Shown here piece after piece: positions 43,722 through 51,603 of a stretch of 64,000 nt of DNA. The notes beneath the pieces are model-generated. The model saw only the letters and a list, made by a program, of their open reading frames with translations. It had not been told where the DNA came from and searched no databases. A program made the position numbers and the translations under genes. The stretch is taken from positions 124,001 to 188,000 of the forward strand of contig NZ_BBUZ01000036.1 of NCBI RefSeq assembly GCF_001417735.1. The letters run 5' to 3'. The number at the start of each line of letters is the position of its first letter. Within the stretch, counting starts at the first letter, position 1. The DNA is from Streptomyces sp. NBRC 110028. GTDB lineage: Bacteria; Actinomycetota; Actinomycetes; Streptomycetales; Streptomycetaceae.

Positions 43722-44558
43722 ATGGGTATCCGCAAGTACAAGCCGACGACCCCGGGCCGTCGTGGCTCCAGCGTCGCCGACTTCGTCGAGATCACGCGGT
43801 CCACGCCGGAGAAGTCGCTGGTCCGCCCGCTGCACAGCAAGGGCGGTCGTAACAACGCCGGTCGCGTCACGGTCCGCCACCAGGGTGGCGGTCACAAGCG
43901 CGCGTACCGCGTGATCGACTTCCGCCGTCACGACAAGGACGGCGTCCCGGCGAAGGTCGCGCACATCGAGTACGACCCCAACCGCACCGCGCGCATCGCG
44001 CTGCTGCACTACGTGGACGGCGAGAAGCGTTACATCCTCGCCCCGCGTGGCCTGAAGCAGGGCGACCGGATCGAGAACGGCCCCGGTGCCGACATCAAGC
44101 CGGGCAACAACCTGTCGCTGCGCAACATCCCGGTCGGTACCACGCTCCACGCGATCGAGCTGCGGCCCGGTGGCGGCGCGAAGTTCGCCCGTTCCGCGGG
44201 TGCCTCCGTGCAGCTGCTGGCGAAGGAGGGCTCCATGGCCCACCTCCGCATGCCGTCCGGTGAGATCCGCCTGGTCGACGTCCGCTGCCGCGCCACCGTC
44301 GGCGAGGTCGGCAACGCCGAGCAGTCGAACATCAACTGGGGCAAGGCCGGCCGCATGCGCTGGAAGGGCGTCCGCCCGACCGTTCGTGGTGTGGTCATGA
44401 ACCCCGTCGACCACCCGCACGGTGGTGGTGAGGGCAAGACCTCCGGTGGTCGCCACCCGGTCTCGCCGTGGGGTCAGAAGGAGGGCCGTACGCGCTCGCC
44501 GAAGAAGGCCAGCAACAAGTACATCGTCCGCCGCCGCAAGACGAACAAGAAGCGCTAG
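43722..44558 (+). CDS. rplB: 50S ribosomal protein L2
   Basis: L2 (278 residues) is essential for subunit joining and peptidyl transfer. It carries GRNNAGRVTVRHQGGGHKRAY-type residues and the highly conserved MNPVDHPHGGGEGKTSGGRHPV with its functional His. Confidence 0.98.
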   Translation: MGIRKYKPTTPGRRGSSVADFVEITRSTPEKSLVRPLHSKGGRNNAGRVTVRHQGGGHKRAYRVIDFRRHDKDGVPAKVAHIEYDPNRTARIALLHYVDGEKRYILAPRGLKQGDRIENGPGADIKPGNNLSLRNIPVGTTLHAIELRPGGGAKFARSAGASVQLLAKEGSMAHLRMPSGEIRLVDVRCRATVGEVGNAEQSNINWGKAGRMRWKGVRPTVRGVVMNPVDHPHGGGEGKTSGGRHPVSPWGQKEGRTRSPKKASNKYIVRRRKTNKKR

Positions 44559-44570
44559 GAGCGGGTTTAG

Positions 44571-44852
44571 ATGCCGCGTAGTCTCAAGAAGGGGCCCTTC
44601 GTCGACGACCACCTGAGCAAGAAGGTGGACACGCAGAACGAAGCCGGCACCAAGAACGTCATCAAGACCTGGTCCCGCCGCTCGATGATCGTCCCGGCCA
44701 TGCTCGGCCACACGATCGCGGTGCACGACGGCCGCAAGCACGTCCCGGTGTTCGTCACCGAGTCGATGGTCGGCCACAAGCTCGGCGAGTTCGCGCCGAC
44801 CCGCACCTTCCGCGGCCACGAGAAGGACGACCGCAAGTCGCGTCGTCGCTGA
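44571..44852 (+). CDS. rpsS: 30S ribosomal protein S19
   Basis: S19 (93 residues) is a 30S head protein. It starts MPRSLKKGPFVDDHLSKKV and has the signature HTIAVHDGRKHVPVFVTESMVGHKLGEFAPT. Confidence 0.98.
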   Translation: MPRSLKKGPFVDDHLSKKVDTQNEAGTKNVIKTWSRRSMIVPAMLGHTIAVHDGRKHVPVFVTESMVGHKLGEFAPTRTFRGHEKDDRKSRRR

Positions 44853-44892
44853 TCGGCGGAAGAGACTCATGACAGACATCGAAGGGACAACC

Positions 44893-45240
44893 ATGGAAGC
44901 CAGGGCCCAGGCGCGGTACATCCGCGTCACGCCCATGAAGGCCCGCCGCGTGGTGGACCTCATCCGTGGCATGAACGCCACGGAGGCTCAGGCGGTCCTG
45001 CGTTTCGCCCCGCAGGCCGCGAGCGTGCCGGTCGGCAAGGTGCTGGACAGCGCCATCGCCAACGCCGCGCACAACTACGACCACACCGACGCCGACAGCC
45101 TCGTCATCTCCGAGGCCTATGTCGACGAGGGCCCGACCCTGAAGCGTTTCCGTCCGCGCGCCCAGGGCCGCGCCTACCGGATCCGCAAGCGGACCAGCCA
45201 CATCACCGTGGTCGTCAGCAGCAAGGAAGGAACCCGGTAA
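44893..45240 (+). CDS. rplV: 50S ribosomal protein L22
   Basis: L22 (115 residues) lines the tunnel near the macrolide site. It contains ARYIRVTPMKARRVVDLIRG and the beta-hairpin region RFRPRAQGRAYRIRKRTSHITVVV. ATG 44893 is preferred because AAGGGACAA precedes it and it matches the family N-terminus; ATG 44869 would add eight residues. It overlaps rpsC by one base. Confidence 0.96.
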   Translation: MEARAQARYIRVTPMKARRVVDLIRGMNATEAQAVLRFAPQAASVPVGKVLDSAIANAAHNYDHTDADSLVISEAYVDEGPTLKRFRPRAQGRAYRIRKRTSHITVVVSSKEGTR

Positions 45241-46064
45241 TGGGCCAGAAGGTTAACCCGCACGGGTTCCGGCTCGGCATCACCACCGACTTCAAGTCGC
45301 GTTGGTACGCCGACAAGCTGTACAAGGACTACGTCAAGGAAGACGTCGCCATCCGCCGGATGATGACGAAGGGCATGGAGCGCGCCGGTATCTCCAAGGT
45401 GGAGATCGAGCGCACCCGTGACCGCGTCCGCGTCGACATCCACACCGCCCGGCCGGGCATCGTCATCGGCCGCCGCGGCGCGGAGGCCGACCGTATCCGC
45501 GGCGAGCTGGAGAAGCTCACCGGCAAGCAGGTGCAGCTGAACATCCTCGAGGTCAAGAACCCCGAGGTGGACGCTCAGCTGGTGGCCCAGGCCGTCGCCG
45601 AGCAGTTGTCCTCCCGCGTCTCCTTCCGTCGTGCGATGCGCAAGTCGATGCAGAGCTCGATGAAGGCCGGTGCCAAGGGCATCAAGATCCAGTGTGGTGG
45701 CCGTCTCGGCGGTGCCGAGATGTCCCGCTCGGAGTTCTACCGCGAGGGCCGCGTGCCCCTGCACACGCTCCGCGCGAACGTCGACTACGGCTTCTTCGAG
45801 GCCAAGACCACCTTCGGCCGCATCGGCGTCAAGGTGTGGATCTACAAGGGCGACGTCAAGAACATCGCCGAGGTCCGCGCCGAGAACGCCGCCGCCCGCG
45901 CCGGCAACCGCCCGTCGCGCGGCAGCGACCGTCCGCAGCGCCGTGGTGGCGAGCGTGGCGGCCGTGGCCGTAAGCCGCAGCAGCAGAACGCCGCTGCCGA
46001 GGCCCCCAAGGCCGAGGCCGCTGCCGCTGCTCCGGCTGCTGAGAGCACCGGAACGGAGGCCTGA
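45240..46064 (+). CDS. rpsC: 30S ribosomal protein S3
   Basis: S3 (274 residues) guards mRNA entry. It begins MGQKVNPHGFRLGITTDFKS, has the KH-domain loop IVIGRRGAEADRIRGEL and ends in an actinobacterial extension rich in Arg/Gly and then Ala/Glu. Confidence 0.98.
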   Translation: MGQKVNPHGFRLGITTDFKSRWYADKLYKDYVKEDVAIRRMMTKGMERAGISKVEIERTRDRVRVDIHTARPGIVIGRRGAEADRIRGELEKLTGKQVQLNILEVKNPEVDAQLVAQAVAEQLSSRVSFRRAMRKSMQSSMKAGAKGIKIQCGGRLGGAEMSRSEFYREGRVPLHTLRANVDYGFFEAKTTFGRIGVKVWIYKGDVKNIAEVRAENAAARAGNRPSRGSDRPQRRGGERGGRGRKPQQQNAAAEAPKAEAAAAAPAAESTGTEA

Positions 46065-46069
46065 CCGAC

Positions 46070-46489
46070 ATGCTGATCCCTCGCAGGGTCAAGCACCGCA
46101 AGCAGCACCACCCCAAGCGGTCCGGCATGGCCAAGGGCGGCACGGAGCTGGCGTTCGGCGAGTACGGCATCCAGGCCGTCACCCCGGCGTACGTCACGAA
46201 CCGTCAGATCGAGGCCGCTCGTATCGCGATGACCCGCCACATCAAGCGTGGCGGCAAGGTCTGGATCAACATCTACCCGGACCGTCCGCTGACGAAGAAG
46301 CCCGCCGAGACCCGCATGGGTTCCGGTAAGGGCTCGCCGGAGTGGTGGGTCGCGAACGTCAAGCCCGGTCGGGTGATGTTCGAGCTGTCCTACCCGAACG
46401 AGAAGACTGCGCGTGAGGCGCTCACCCGCGCTGCTCACAAGCTCCCGATGAAGTGCCGGATCGTGCGGCGCGAGGCAGGTGAGTCGTGA
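46070..46489 (+). CDS. rplP: 50S ribosomal protein L16
   Basis: L16 (139 residues) helps position A-site tRNA. It starts MLIPRRVKHRKQHHPKRSGMAKGG and has RGGKVWINIYPDRPLTKKPAETRMGSGKG. It overlaps rpmC at TGATG. Confidence 0.98.
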   Translation: MLIPRRVKHRKQHHPKRSGMAKGGTELAFGEYGIQAVTPAYVTNRQIEAARIAMTRHIKRGGKVWINIYPDRPLTKKPAETRMGSGKGSPEWWVANVKPGRVMFELSYPNEKTAREALTRAAHKLPMKCRIVRREAGES

Positions 46490-46713
46490 TGGCGGCCGGT
46501 ACCAAGGCGTCCGAGCTGCGTGAGCTGAACAACGAGGACCTCGTTGGCAAGCTGCGTGAGGCCAAGGAAGAGCTGTTCAACCTCCGTTTCCAGGCGGCGA
46601 CCGGACAGCTCGAGAACCACGGCCGGCTGAAGGCCGTCCGCAAGGACATCGCCCGGATCTACACCCTGATGCGGGAGCGCGAGCTCGGCATCGAGACGGT
46701 GGAGAGCGCCTGA
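46489..46713 (+). CDS. rpmC: 50S ribosomal protein L29
   Basis: L29 (74 residues) sits at the tunnel exit next to L23. It has the two-helix pattern ELRELNNEDLVGKLREAKEELFNLRFQAATGQL. ATG 46489 overlaps the rplP stop; GTG 46486 is one codon upstream and less likely. Confidence 0.96.
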   Translation: MAAGTKASELRELNNEDLVGKLREAKEELFNLRFQAATGQLENHGRLKAVRKDIARIYTLMRERELGIETVESA

Positions 46714-47000
46714 TGAGCGAGACGAATGTGACTGAGAACGCAACGCAGAGCCGCGGCTTCCGCAAGACCCGTGAGGGTCTGGTCGTCAGCGACAAGATGG
46801 ACAAGACCGTCGTCGTCGCCGTCGAGGACCGCGTCAAGCACGCGCTGTACGGCAAGGTCATCCGCCGTACCAACAAGCTCAAGGCGCACGACGAGCAGAA
46901 CGCCGCGGGTGTCGGCGACCGCGTCCTCCTGATGGAGACCCGGCCGCTGTCCGCGACGAAGCGCTGGCGCGTCGTCGAGATCCTCGAGAAGGCCAAGTAA
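46713..47000 (+). CDS. rpsQ: 30S ribosomal protein S17
   Basis: S17 (95 residues) is an OB-fold 30S assembly protein. It contains KTREGLVVSDKMDKTVVVAVEDRVKH and GDRVLLMETRPLSATKRWR. It overlaps rpmC by one base and is the last gene before a 106-base structured gap. Confidence 0.98.
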   Translation: MSETNVTENATQSRGFRKTREGLVVSDKMDKTVVVAVEDRVKHALYGKVIRRTNKLKAHDEQNAAGVGDRVLLMETRPLSATKRWRVVEILEKAK

Positions 47001-47002
47001 TT

Positions 47003-47024
47003 CCTGCGGGCAGCAGCCCGCAGG
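47003..47024 (+). promoter_or_regulatory. First hairpin in the rpsQ-rplN gap
   Basis: CCTGCGGGC (47003-47011) pairs perfectly with GCCCGCAGG (47016-47024) around AGCA, two bases after the rpsQ stop codon. Confidence 0.6.
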
Positions 47025-47041
47025 GCAGTTCCGCCAGGCTT

Positions 47042-47077
47042 GGCAGGGGCTCGCACGGTGAGTGCCGAGCCCCTGCC
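47042..47077 (+). promoter_or_regulatory. Second hairpin in the rpsQ-rplN gap
   Basis: GGCAGGGGCTCG (47042-47053) pairs perfectly with CGAGCCCCTGCC (47066-47077) around a 12-base loop, 29 bases before the rplN start. Together with the first hairpin it marks the S10-spc operon junction. Confidence 0.65.
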
Positions 47078-47106
47078 GGGAACCGGCAGACGATCAGGAG
47101 ATAGAC

Positions 47107-47475
47107 GTGATCCAGCAGGAGTCGCGACTGCGCGTCGCCGACAACACGGGGGCGAAGGAAATCCTTTGCATCCGTGTTCTCGGTGGCTCGGGTCGCCGCT
47201 ACGCGGGCATTGGTGACGTCATCGTCGCCACCGTGAAGGACGCGATCCCCGGTGGCAACGTGAAGAAGGGTGACGTCGTCAAGGCGGTCATCGTGCGCAC
47301 CGTGAAGGAGCGCCGCCGCCCGGACGGTTCGTACATCCGCTTCGACGAGAACGCGGCCGTCATCCTCAAGAACGATGGCGACCCCCGCGGCACCCGTATC
47401 TTCGGCCCGGTGGGCCGTGAGCTGCGCGAGAAGAAGTTCATGAAGATCATCTCCCTCGCGCCGGAGGTGCTGTAA
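47107..47475 (+). CDS. rplN: 50S ribosomal protein L14
   Basis: L14 (122 residues) bridges the subunits. It starts MIQQESRLRVADNTGAKEILCIRVLGG and has GVVVRTVKERRRPDGSYIRFDENA-type residues. GTG 47107 is chosen by this conserved N-terminus, with AGGAGATAGAC upstream. It opens the spc-type segment. Confidence 0.98.
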   Translation: MIQQESRLRVADNTGAKEILCIRVLGGSGRRYAGIGDVIVATVKDAIPGGNVKKGDVVKAVIVRTVKERRRPDGSYIRFDENAAVILKNDGDPRGTRIFGPVGRELREKKFMKIISLAPEVL

Positions 47476-47478
47476 CCG

Positions 47479-47802
47479 ATGAAGATCAAGAAGGGCGACC
47501 TGGTCCAGGTCATCACCGGTAAGGACAAGGGCAAGCAGGGCAAGGTCATCGCGGCCTTCCCCCGCGAGGACCGGGTCCTGGTCGAGGGTGTCAACCGGGT
47601 CAAGAAGCACACCAAGGCCGGACAGACCGCTCGTGGGTCGAAGACCGGCGGCATCGTGACGACCGAGGCCCCGATCCACGTGAGCAACGTCCAGCTCGTG
47701 GTGGAGAAGGACGGCAACAAGGTCGTCACCCGCGTCGGGTACCGCTTCGATGACGAGGGCAACAAGATCCGCGTTGCCAAGCGGACCGGTGAGGACATCT
47801 GA
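47479..47802 (+). CDS. rplX: 50S ribosomal protein L24
   Basis: L24 (107 residues) initiates large-subunit assembly. The KOW motif KIKKGDLVQVITGKDKGKQGKV is at the N-terminus. The stop overlaps the rplE start. Confidence 0.98.
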   Translation: MKIKKGDLVQVITGKDKGKQGKVIAAFPREDRVLVEGVNRVKKHTKAGQTARGSKTGGIVTTEAPIHVSNVQLVVEKDGNKVVTRVGYRFDDEGNKIRVAKRTGEDI

Positions 47803-48362
47803 TGACTGCCACCACCAACGCACCGCGTCTCAAGACGCGCTACCGCGAAGAGATCCAGGGCAAGCTGCAGGAGCAGTTCTCGTACGGGAACGTCATGCAG
47901 ATCCCGGGCCTCACCAAGGTCGTGGTCAACATGGGTGTGGGCGACGCCGCCCGCGACTCCAAGCTGATCGAGGGCGCCATCCGCGACCTCACCACGATCA
48001 CCGGCCAGAAGCCGGCCGTCACCAAGGCCCGTAAGTCCATCGCGCAGTTCAAGCTGCGTGAGGGCCAGCCGATCGGTGCCCACGTCACCCTCCGCGGTGA
48101 CCGCATGTGGGAGTTCCTGGACCGCCTGGTGTCGCTCGCGCTGCCGCGCATCCGCGACTTCCGCGGTCTGTCGCCGAAGCAGTTCGACGGCCGGGGCAAC
48201 TACACCTTCGGTCTCACGGAGCAGGTCATGTTCCACGAGATCGACCAGGACAAGATCGACCGTGTCCGGGGTATGGACATCACCGTGGTGACCACGGCGA
48301 CCAACGACGAAGAGGGCCGGGCCCTGCTGCGTCACCTCGGCTTCCCGTTCAAGGAGGCGTGA
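47802..48362 (+). CDS. rplE: 50S ribosomal protein L5
   Basis: L5 (186 residues) binds 5S rRNA and contacts P-site tRNA. It contains QIPGLTKVVVNMGVGDAA, GQKPAVTKARKSIAQFKLREGQPIG and GLTEQVMFHEIDQDKI. Confidence 0.98.
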   Translation: MTATTNAPRLKTRYREEIQGKLQEQFSYGNVMQIPGLTKVVVNMGVGDAARDSKLIEGAIRDLTTITGQKPAVTKARKSIAQFKLREGQPIGAHVTLRGDRMWEFLDRLVSLALPRIRDFRGLSPKQFDGRGNYTFGLTEQVMFHEIDQDKIDRVRGMDITVVTTATNDEEGRALLRHLGFPFKEA

Positions 48363-48365
48363 GCC

Positions 48366-48551
48366 GTGGCGAAGAAGGCTCTCATCGCGAAGGCCGCCCG
48401 CAAGCCGAAGTTCGGCGTGCGCGGCTACACCCGCTGCCAGCGCTGCGGCCGTCCGCACTCCGTGTACCGCAAGTTCGGCCTGTGCCGCGTGTGCCTTCGT
48501 GAGATGGCTCACCGTGGCGAGCTGCCGGGCGTGACCAAGAGCTCCTGGTAA
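48366..48551 (+). CDS. rpsN: 30S ribosomal protein S14, zinc-binding type Z
   Basis: This is the short zinc form (61 residues) of S14, with C-x-x-C pairs in RCQRCGRP and LCRVCLRE. The GTG start is at 48366. Streptomycetes often have a second, zinc-free S14 gene elsewhere. The stop codon is directly followed by a 20-base palindrome. Confidence 0.97.
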   Translation: MAKKALIAKAARKPKFGVRGYTRCQRCGRPHSVYRKFGLCRVCLREMAHRGELPGVTKSSW

Positions 48552-48570
48552 TCAGCCTCTAGAGGCTGAT
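48551..48570 (+). promoter_or_regulatory. Palindrome at the end of rpsN
   Basis: ATCAGCCTCT and AGAGGCTGAT form a perfect 20-base palindrome that starts on the last base of the rpsN stop codon. Two more stems follow before rpsH: GGGCTC (48575-48580) with GAGCCC (48600-48605), and CCCATC (48693-48698) with GATGGG (48703-48708) around a GTGA tetraloop. Confidence 0.6.
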
Positions 48571-48760
48571 AGCCGGGCTCTCGGTAAGCAATGGATGGCG
48601 AGCCCCGCCCGTTCACTCCCGTAGAGTGGAAGGGTTGGGCGCTCGCCGCCCAGAATCCTTACTACGCCGTAGGTCCCCGCGCCGCACCCGTGCCCATCGT
48701 GAGATGGGTGAGAGGGATGGCGCATACAGGAAACCCCGGCGAGAGAGGCCGAAGGCCATC

Positions 48761-49159
48761 ATGACCATGACCGATCCGATCGCAGACATGCTGACGCGTC
48801 TGCGAAACGCGAACTCGGCGTACCACGACTCCGTCGTGATGCCGCACAGCAAGATCAAGTCGCACATCGCGGAGATCCTCCAGCAGGAGGGCTACATCAC
48901 CGGCTGGAAGGTCGAGGACGCCGAGGTCGGCAAGAACCTCACCCTCGAGCTGAAGTTCGGTCCGAACCGCGAGCGCTCGATCGCCGGCATCAAGCGGATT
49001 TCGAAGCCGGGCCTGCGGGTCTACGCAAAGTCCACCAACCTGCCGAAGGTGCTCGGCGGCCTGGGCGTGGCGATCATCTCCACGTCGCACGGGCTCCTCA
49101 CCGACAAGCAGGCCGGCAAGAAGGGCGTGGGTGGGGAAGTCCTCGCCTACGTCTGGTAA
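48761..49159 (+). CDS. rpsH: 30S ribosomal protein S8
   Basis: S8 (132 residues) is a primary 16S rRNA binder and, in E. coli, the repressor of the spc operon. It starts MTMTDPIADMLTRLRNANSAYHD and ends with ISTSHGLLTDKQAGKKGVGGEVLAYVW. The 209-base structured gap upstream is a plausible target for autoregulation. Confidence 0.97.
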   Translation: MTMTDPIADMLTRLRNANSAYHDSVVMPHSKIKSHIAEILQQEGYITGWKVEDAEVGKNLTLELKFGPNRERSIAGIKRISKPGLRVYAKSTNLPKVLGGLGVAIISTSHGLLTDKQAGKKGVGGEVLAYVW

Positions 49160-49179
49160 CCAGGGAACGGAGGAAGCAC

Positions 49180-49719
49180 ATGTCGCGCATTGGCAAGCTG
49201 CCCATCCAGGTTCCCGCTGGTGTGGACGTCACCATCGATGGCCGCACGGTCGCCGTGAAGGGCCCCAAGGGCTCTCTCTCGCACACCGTCGCCGCGCCGA
49301 TCGATGTCGCCAAGGGTGAGGACAACTCTCTCGTTGTCACCCGCCCGAACGACGAGCGTCAGAACAAGGCCCTCCACGGCCTGTCCCGCACGCTGGTGGC
49401 GAACATGATCACCGGCGTGACCCAGGGCTACAGCAAGGCGCTCGAGATCAGCGGTGTCGGTTACCGCGTCCAGGCGAAGGGCTCCAACCTGGAGTTCTCG
49501 CTGGGCTACAGCCACCCGATCCTGGTGGAGGCCCCCGAGGGCATCTCCTTCAAGGTGGAATCCCCGACCAAGCTGAGCGTCGAGGGTATCGACAAGCAGA
49601 AGGTCGGCGAGGTCGCCGCGAACATCCGCAAGCTGCGCCGCCCGGACCCGTACAAGGCCAAGGGCGTCAAGTACGCGGGCGAGGTCATCCGCCGCAAGGT
49701 CGGAAAGGCTGGTAAGTAA
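49180..49719 (+). CDS. rplF: 50S ribosomal protein L6
   Basis: L6 (179 residues) supports the factor-binding site. It begins MSRIGKLPIQVPAGVDV and has the signature LRRPDPYKAKGVKYAGE near the C-terminus. Confidence 0.98.
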   Translation: MSRIGKLPIQVPAGVDVTIDGRTVAVKGPKGSLSHTVAAPIDVAKGEDNSLVVTRPNDERQNKALHGLSRTLVANMITGVTQGYSKALEISGVGYRVQAKGSNLEFSLGYSHPILVEAPEGISFKVESPTKLSVEGIDKQKVGEVAANIRKLRRPDPYKAKGVKYAGEVIRRKVGKAGK

Positions 49720-49722
49720 GCC

Positions 49723-50106
49723 ATGGCATACGGTGTGAAGATCGCTAAGGGCGACGCGCGCAAGGCCGCGGCCGTCAAGCGCCGTCACATCCGCGTCCGC
49801 AAGCGGGTGTCCGGTACGCCGGAGCGCCCCCGCCTCGTCGTGACGCGCTCCAACCGTCACATGGTGGCTCAGGTCATCGACGACATCGCGGGCCACACGC
49901 TGGCCTCGGCGTCGACCCTGGACACCTCCATCCGTGGCGGAGAGGGTGACAAGAGCGCCCAGGCCAAGCAGGTCGGCGCCCTGGTCGCCGAGCGGGCCAA
50001 GGCCGCGGGTGTCGGGGCCGTGGTATTCGACCGCGGTGGCAACAGGTACGCCGGGCGCATCGCCGCCTTGGCGGACGCTGCCCGTGAGGCCGGGCTGCAG
50101 TTCTGA
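49723..50106 (+). CDS. rplR: 50S ribosomal protein L18
   Basis: L18 (127 residues) binds 5S rRNA. It contains RHIRVRKRVSGTPERPRLVVTRSNRHMVAQVIDD and the C-terminal FDRGGNRYAGRIAALADAAREAGL. It lies three bases after rplF. Confidence 0.98.
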   Translation: MAYGVKIAKGDARKAAAVKRRHIRVRKRVSGTPERPRLVVTRSNRHMVAQVIDDIAGHTLASASTLDTSIRGGEGDKSAQAKQVGALVAERAKAAGVGAVVFDRGGNRYAGRIAALADAAREAGLQF

Positions 50107-50149
50107 GCCCCGGTTCCAACGCAAAGCGGAAACGAGAGAGGTAAATCCA

Positions 50150-50755
50150 ATGGCTGGACCCCAGCGCCGCGGTGGCGGCGCCGGTGGCGGCGAGCGGCGG
50201 GACCGGAAGGACCGGCGGGACGGCGGCGCAGCTGCCGAGAAGACCGCTTACGTCGAGCGTGTTGTCGCGATCAACCGCGTCGCCAAGGTTGTGAAGGGTG
50301 GTCGTCGCTTCAGCTTCACCGCGCTGGTCGTGGTGGGCGACGGTGACGGCACCGTGGGTGTCGGTTACGGCAAGGCCAAGGAGGTGCCGGCCGCGATCGC
50401 CAAGGGCGTGGAGGAGGCCAAGAAGCACTTCTTCAAGGTCCCCCGGATCGCCGGCACCATTCCGCACCCGATCCAGGGTGAGGAGGCCGCGGGTGTCGTG
50501 CTGCTCAAGCCGGCGTCCCCCGGTACCGGTGTGATCGCCGGTGGCCCGGTGCGTGCCGTTCTGGAGTGCGCGGGCATCCACGACGTGCTGAGCAAGTCGC
50601 TCGGCTCGTCGAACCCGATCAACATCGTGCACGCCACGCGAGCCGCTCTGCAGGGCCTTCAGCGCCCCGAGGAGATCGCCGCCCGTCGTGGTCTGCCGCT
50701 CGAGGACGTCGCTCCCGCCGCTCTGCTGCGGGCGCGTGCCGGGGTGGGTGTGTGA
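50150..50755 (+). CDS. rpsE: 30S ribosomal protein S5
   Basis: S5 (201 residues) affects accuracy and carries the spectinomycin loop. It has a Gly/Arg-rich N-terminus, VVAINRVAKVVKGGRRFSFTALVVVGDG with the usual Lys-Val-Val-Lys-Gly-Gly loop, and GTGVIAGGPVRAVLECAGIHDVLSKSLGSSN. ATG 50150 is set by this N-terminus and the GAGAGAGG upstream. It overlaps the region before rpmD. Confidence 0.98.
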   Translation: MAGPQRRGGGAGGGERRDRKDRRDGGAAAEKTAYVERVVAINRVAKVVKGGRRFSFTALVVVGDGDGTVGVGYGKAKEVPAAIAKGVEEAKKHFFKVPRIAGTIPHPIQGEEAAGVVLLKPASPGTGVIAGGPVRAVLECAGIHDVLSKSLGSSNPINIVHATRAALQGLQRPEEIAARRGLPLEDVAPAALLRARAGVGV

Positions 50756-50757
50756 GC

Positions 50758-50940
50758 ATGGCCCGCCTCAAGATCACGCAGACGAAGTCGTACATCGGCA
50801 GCAAGCAGAACCACCGCGACACCCTGCGTTCGCTCGGGCTGAAGAAGCTCGGCGACGTGGTTGTCAAGGAGGACCGCCCCGAGTTCCGCGGCATGGCGAC
50901 CACCGTGCGGCACCTCGTGACGGTCGAGGAGGTCGACTGA
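50758..50940 (+). CDS. rpmD: 50S ribosomal protein L30
   Basis: L30 (60 residues) reads MARLKITQTKSYIGSKQNHRDTLRSLGLKKLGDVVVKED, the full family. ATG 50758 is chosen; GTG 50752, overlapping the rpsE stop, would add two residues. Confidence 0.96.
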   Translation: MARLKITQTKSYIGSKQNHRDTLRSLGLKKLGDVVVKEDRPEFRGMATTVRHLVTVEEVD

Positions 50941-50941
50941 C

Positions 50942-51397
50942 ATGGCGGAGAACAACCCGCTGAAGGTCCACAACCTCCGGCCCGCCCCGGGCGCCAAGAC
51001 CGCCAAGACCCGTGTGGGTCGTGGTGAGGCGTCCAAGGGTAAGACCGCTGGTCGTGGTACCAAGGGCACCAAGGCCCGCTACCAGGTTCCGGAGCGCTTC
51101 GAGGGTGGGCAGATGCCCCTCCACATGCGTCTCCCGAAGCTGAAGGGCTTCAAGAACCCCTTCCGCACCGAGTACCAGGTCGTGAACCTGGACAAGCTGG
51201 CCGCGCTCTACCCGCAGGGTGGCGAGGTCACGGTGGCCGACCTGGTCGCCAAGGGTGCGGTGCGCAAGAACCAGCTCGTCAAGGTGCTGGGCTCCGGTGA
51301 GGTCTCCGTGGCGCTCCAGGTGACGGTCGACGCCGTCTCCGGCTCCGCCAAGGAGAAGATCGCCGCTGCCGGCGGCACTGTTACCGAGCTCGTCTGA
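50942..51397 (+). CDS. rplO: 50S ribosomal protein L15
   Basis: L15 (151 residues) is a late-assembly large-subunit protein. It contains LKVHNLRPAPGAKTAKTRVGRGEASKGKTAGRGTKGTKAR and FEGGQMPLHMRLPKLKGF. It is followed by a strong hairpin before secY. Confidence 0.98.
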   Translation: MAENNPLKVHNLRPAPGAKTAKTRVGRGEASKGKTAGRGTKGTKARYQVPERFEGGQMPLHMRLPKLKGFKNPFRTEYQVVNLDKLAALYPQGGEVTVADLVAKGAVRKNQLVKVLGSGEVSVALQVTVDAVSGSAKEKIAAAGGTVTELV

Positions 51398-51414
51398 GCA
51401 ACGTGCGAAACTGG

Positions 51415-51446
51415 CCGGGGATGCCCCAGATTCGGGGCATCCCCGG
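51415..51446 (+). terminator. Strong hairpin between rplO and secY
   Basis: CCGGGGATGCCCC (51415-51427) pairs perfectly with GGGGCATCCCCGG (51434-51446) around AGATTC. It should end or attenuate the spc transcript, so secY-adk probably has its own promoter in 51447-51603, although I see no clear -35/-10 pair there. Confidence 0.8.
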
Positions 51447-51603
51447 TTGGTCGTTCCTAGGGGGGCCAGGGCGCCGGTAAGGTGGCGTGCGTTGTTACCT
51501 TCCGCGCGGTACGTCTCCGCGCGGGTCCTGGCTGATAAGTATTCGTCGATCCTCAAGACCGTCACCTCTCGCGCAACGAACCGCGGGGGGCGCAGGAGGC
51601 ACC

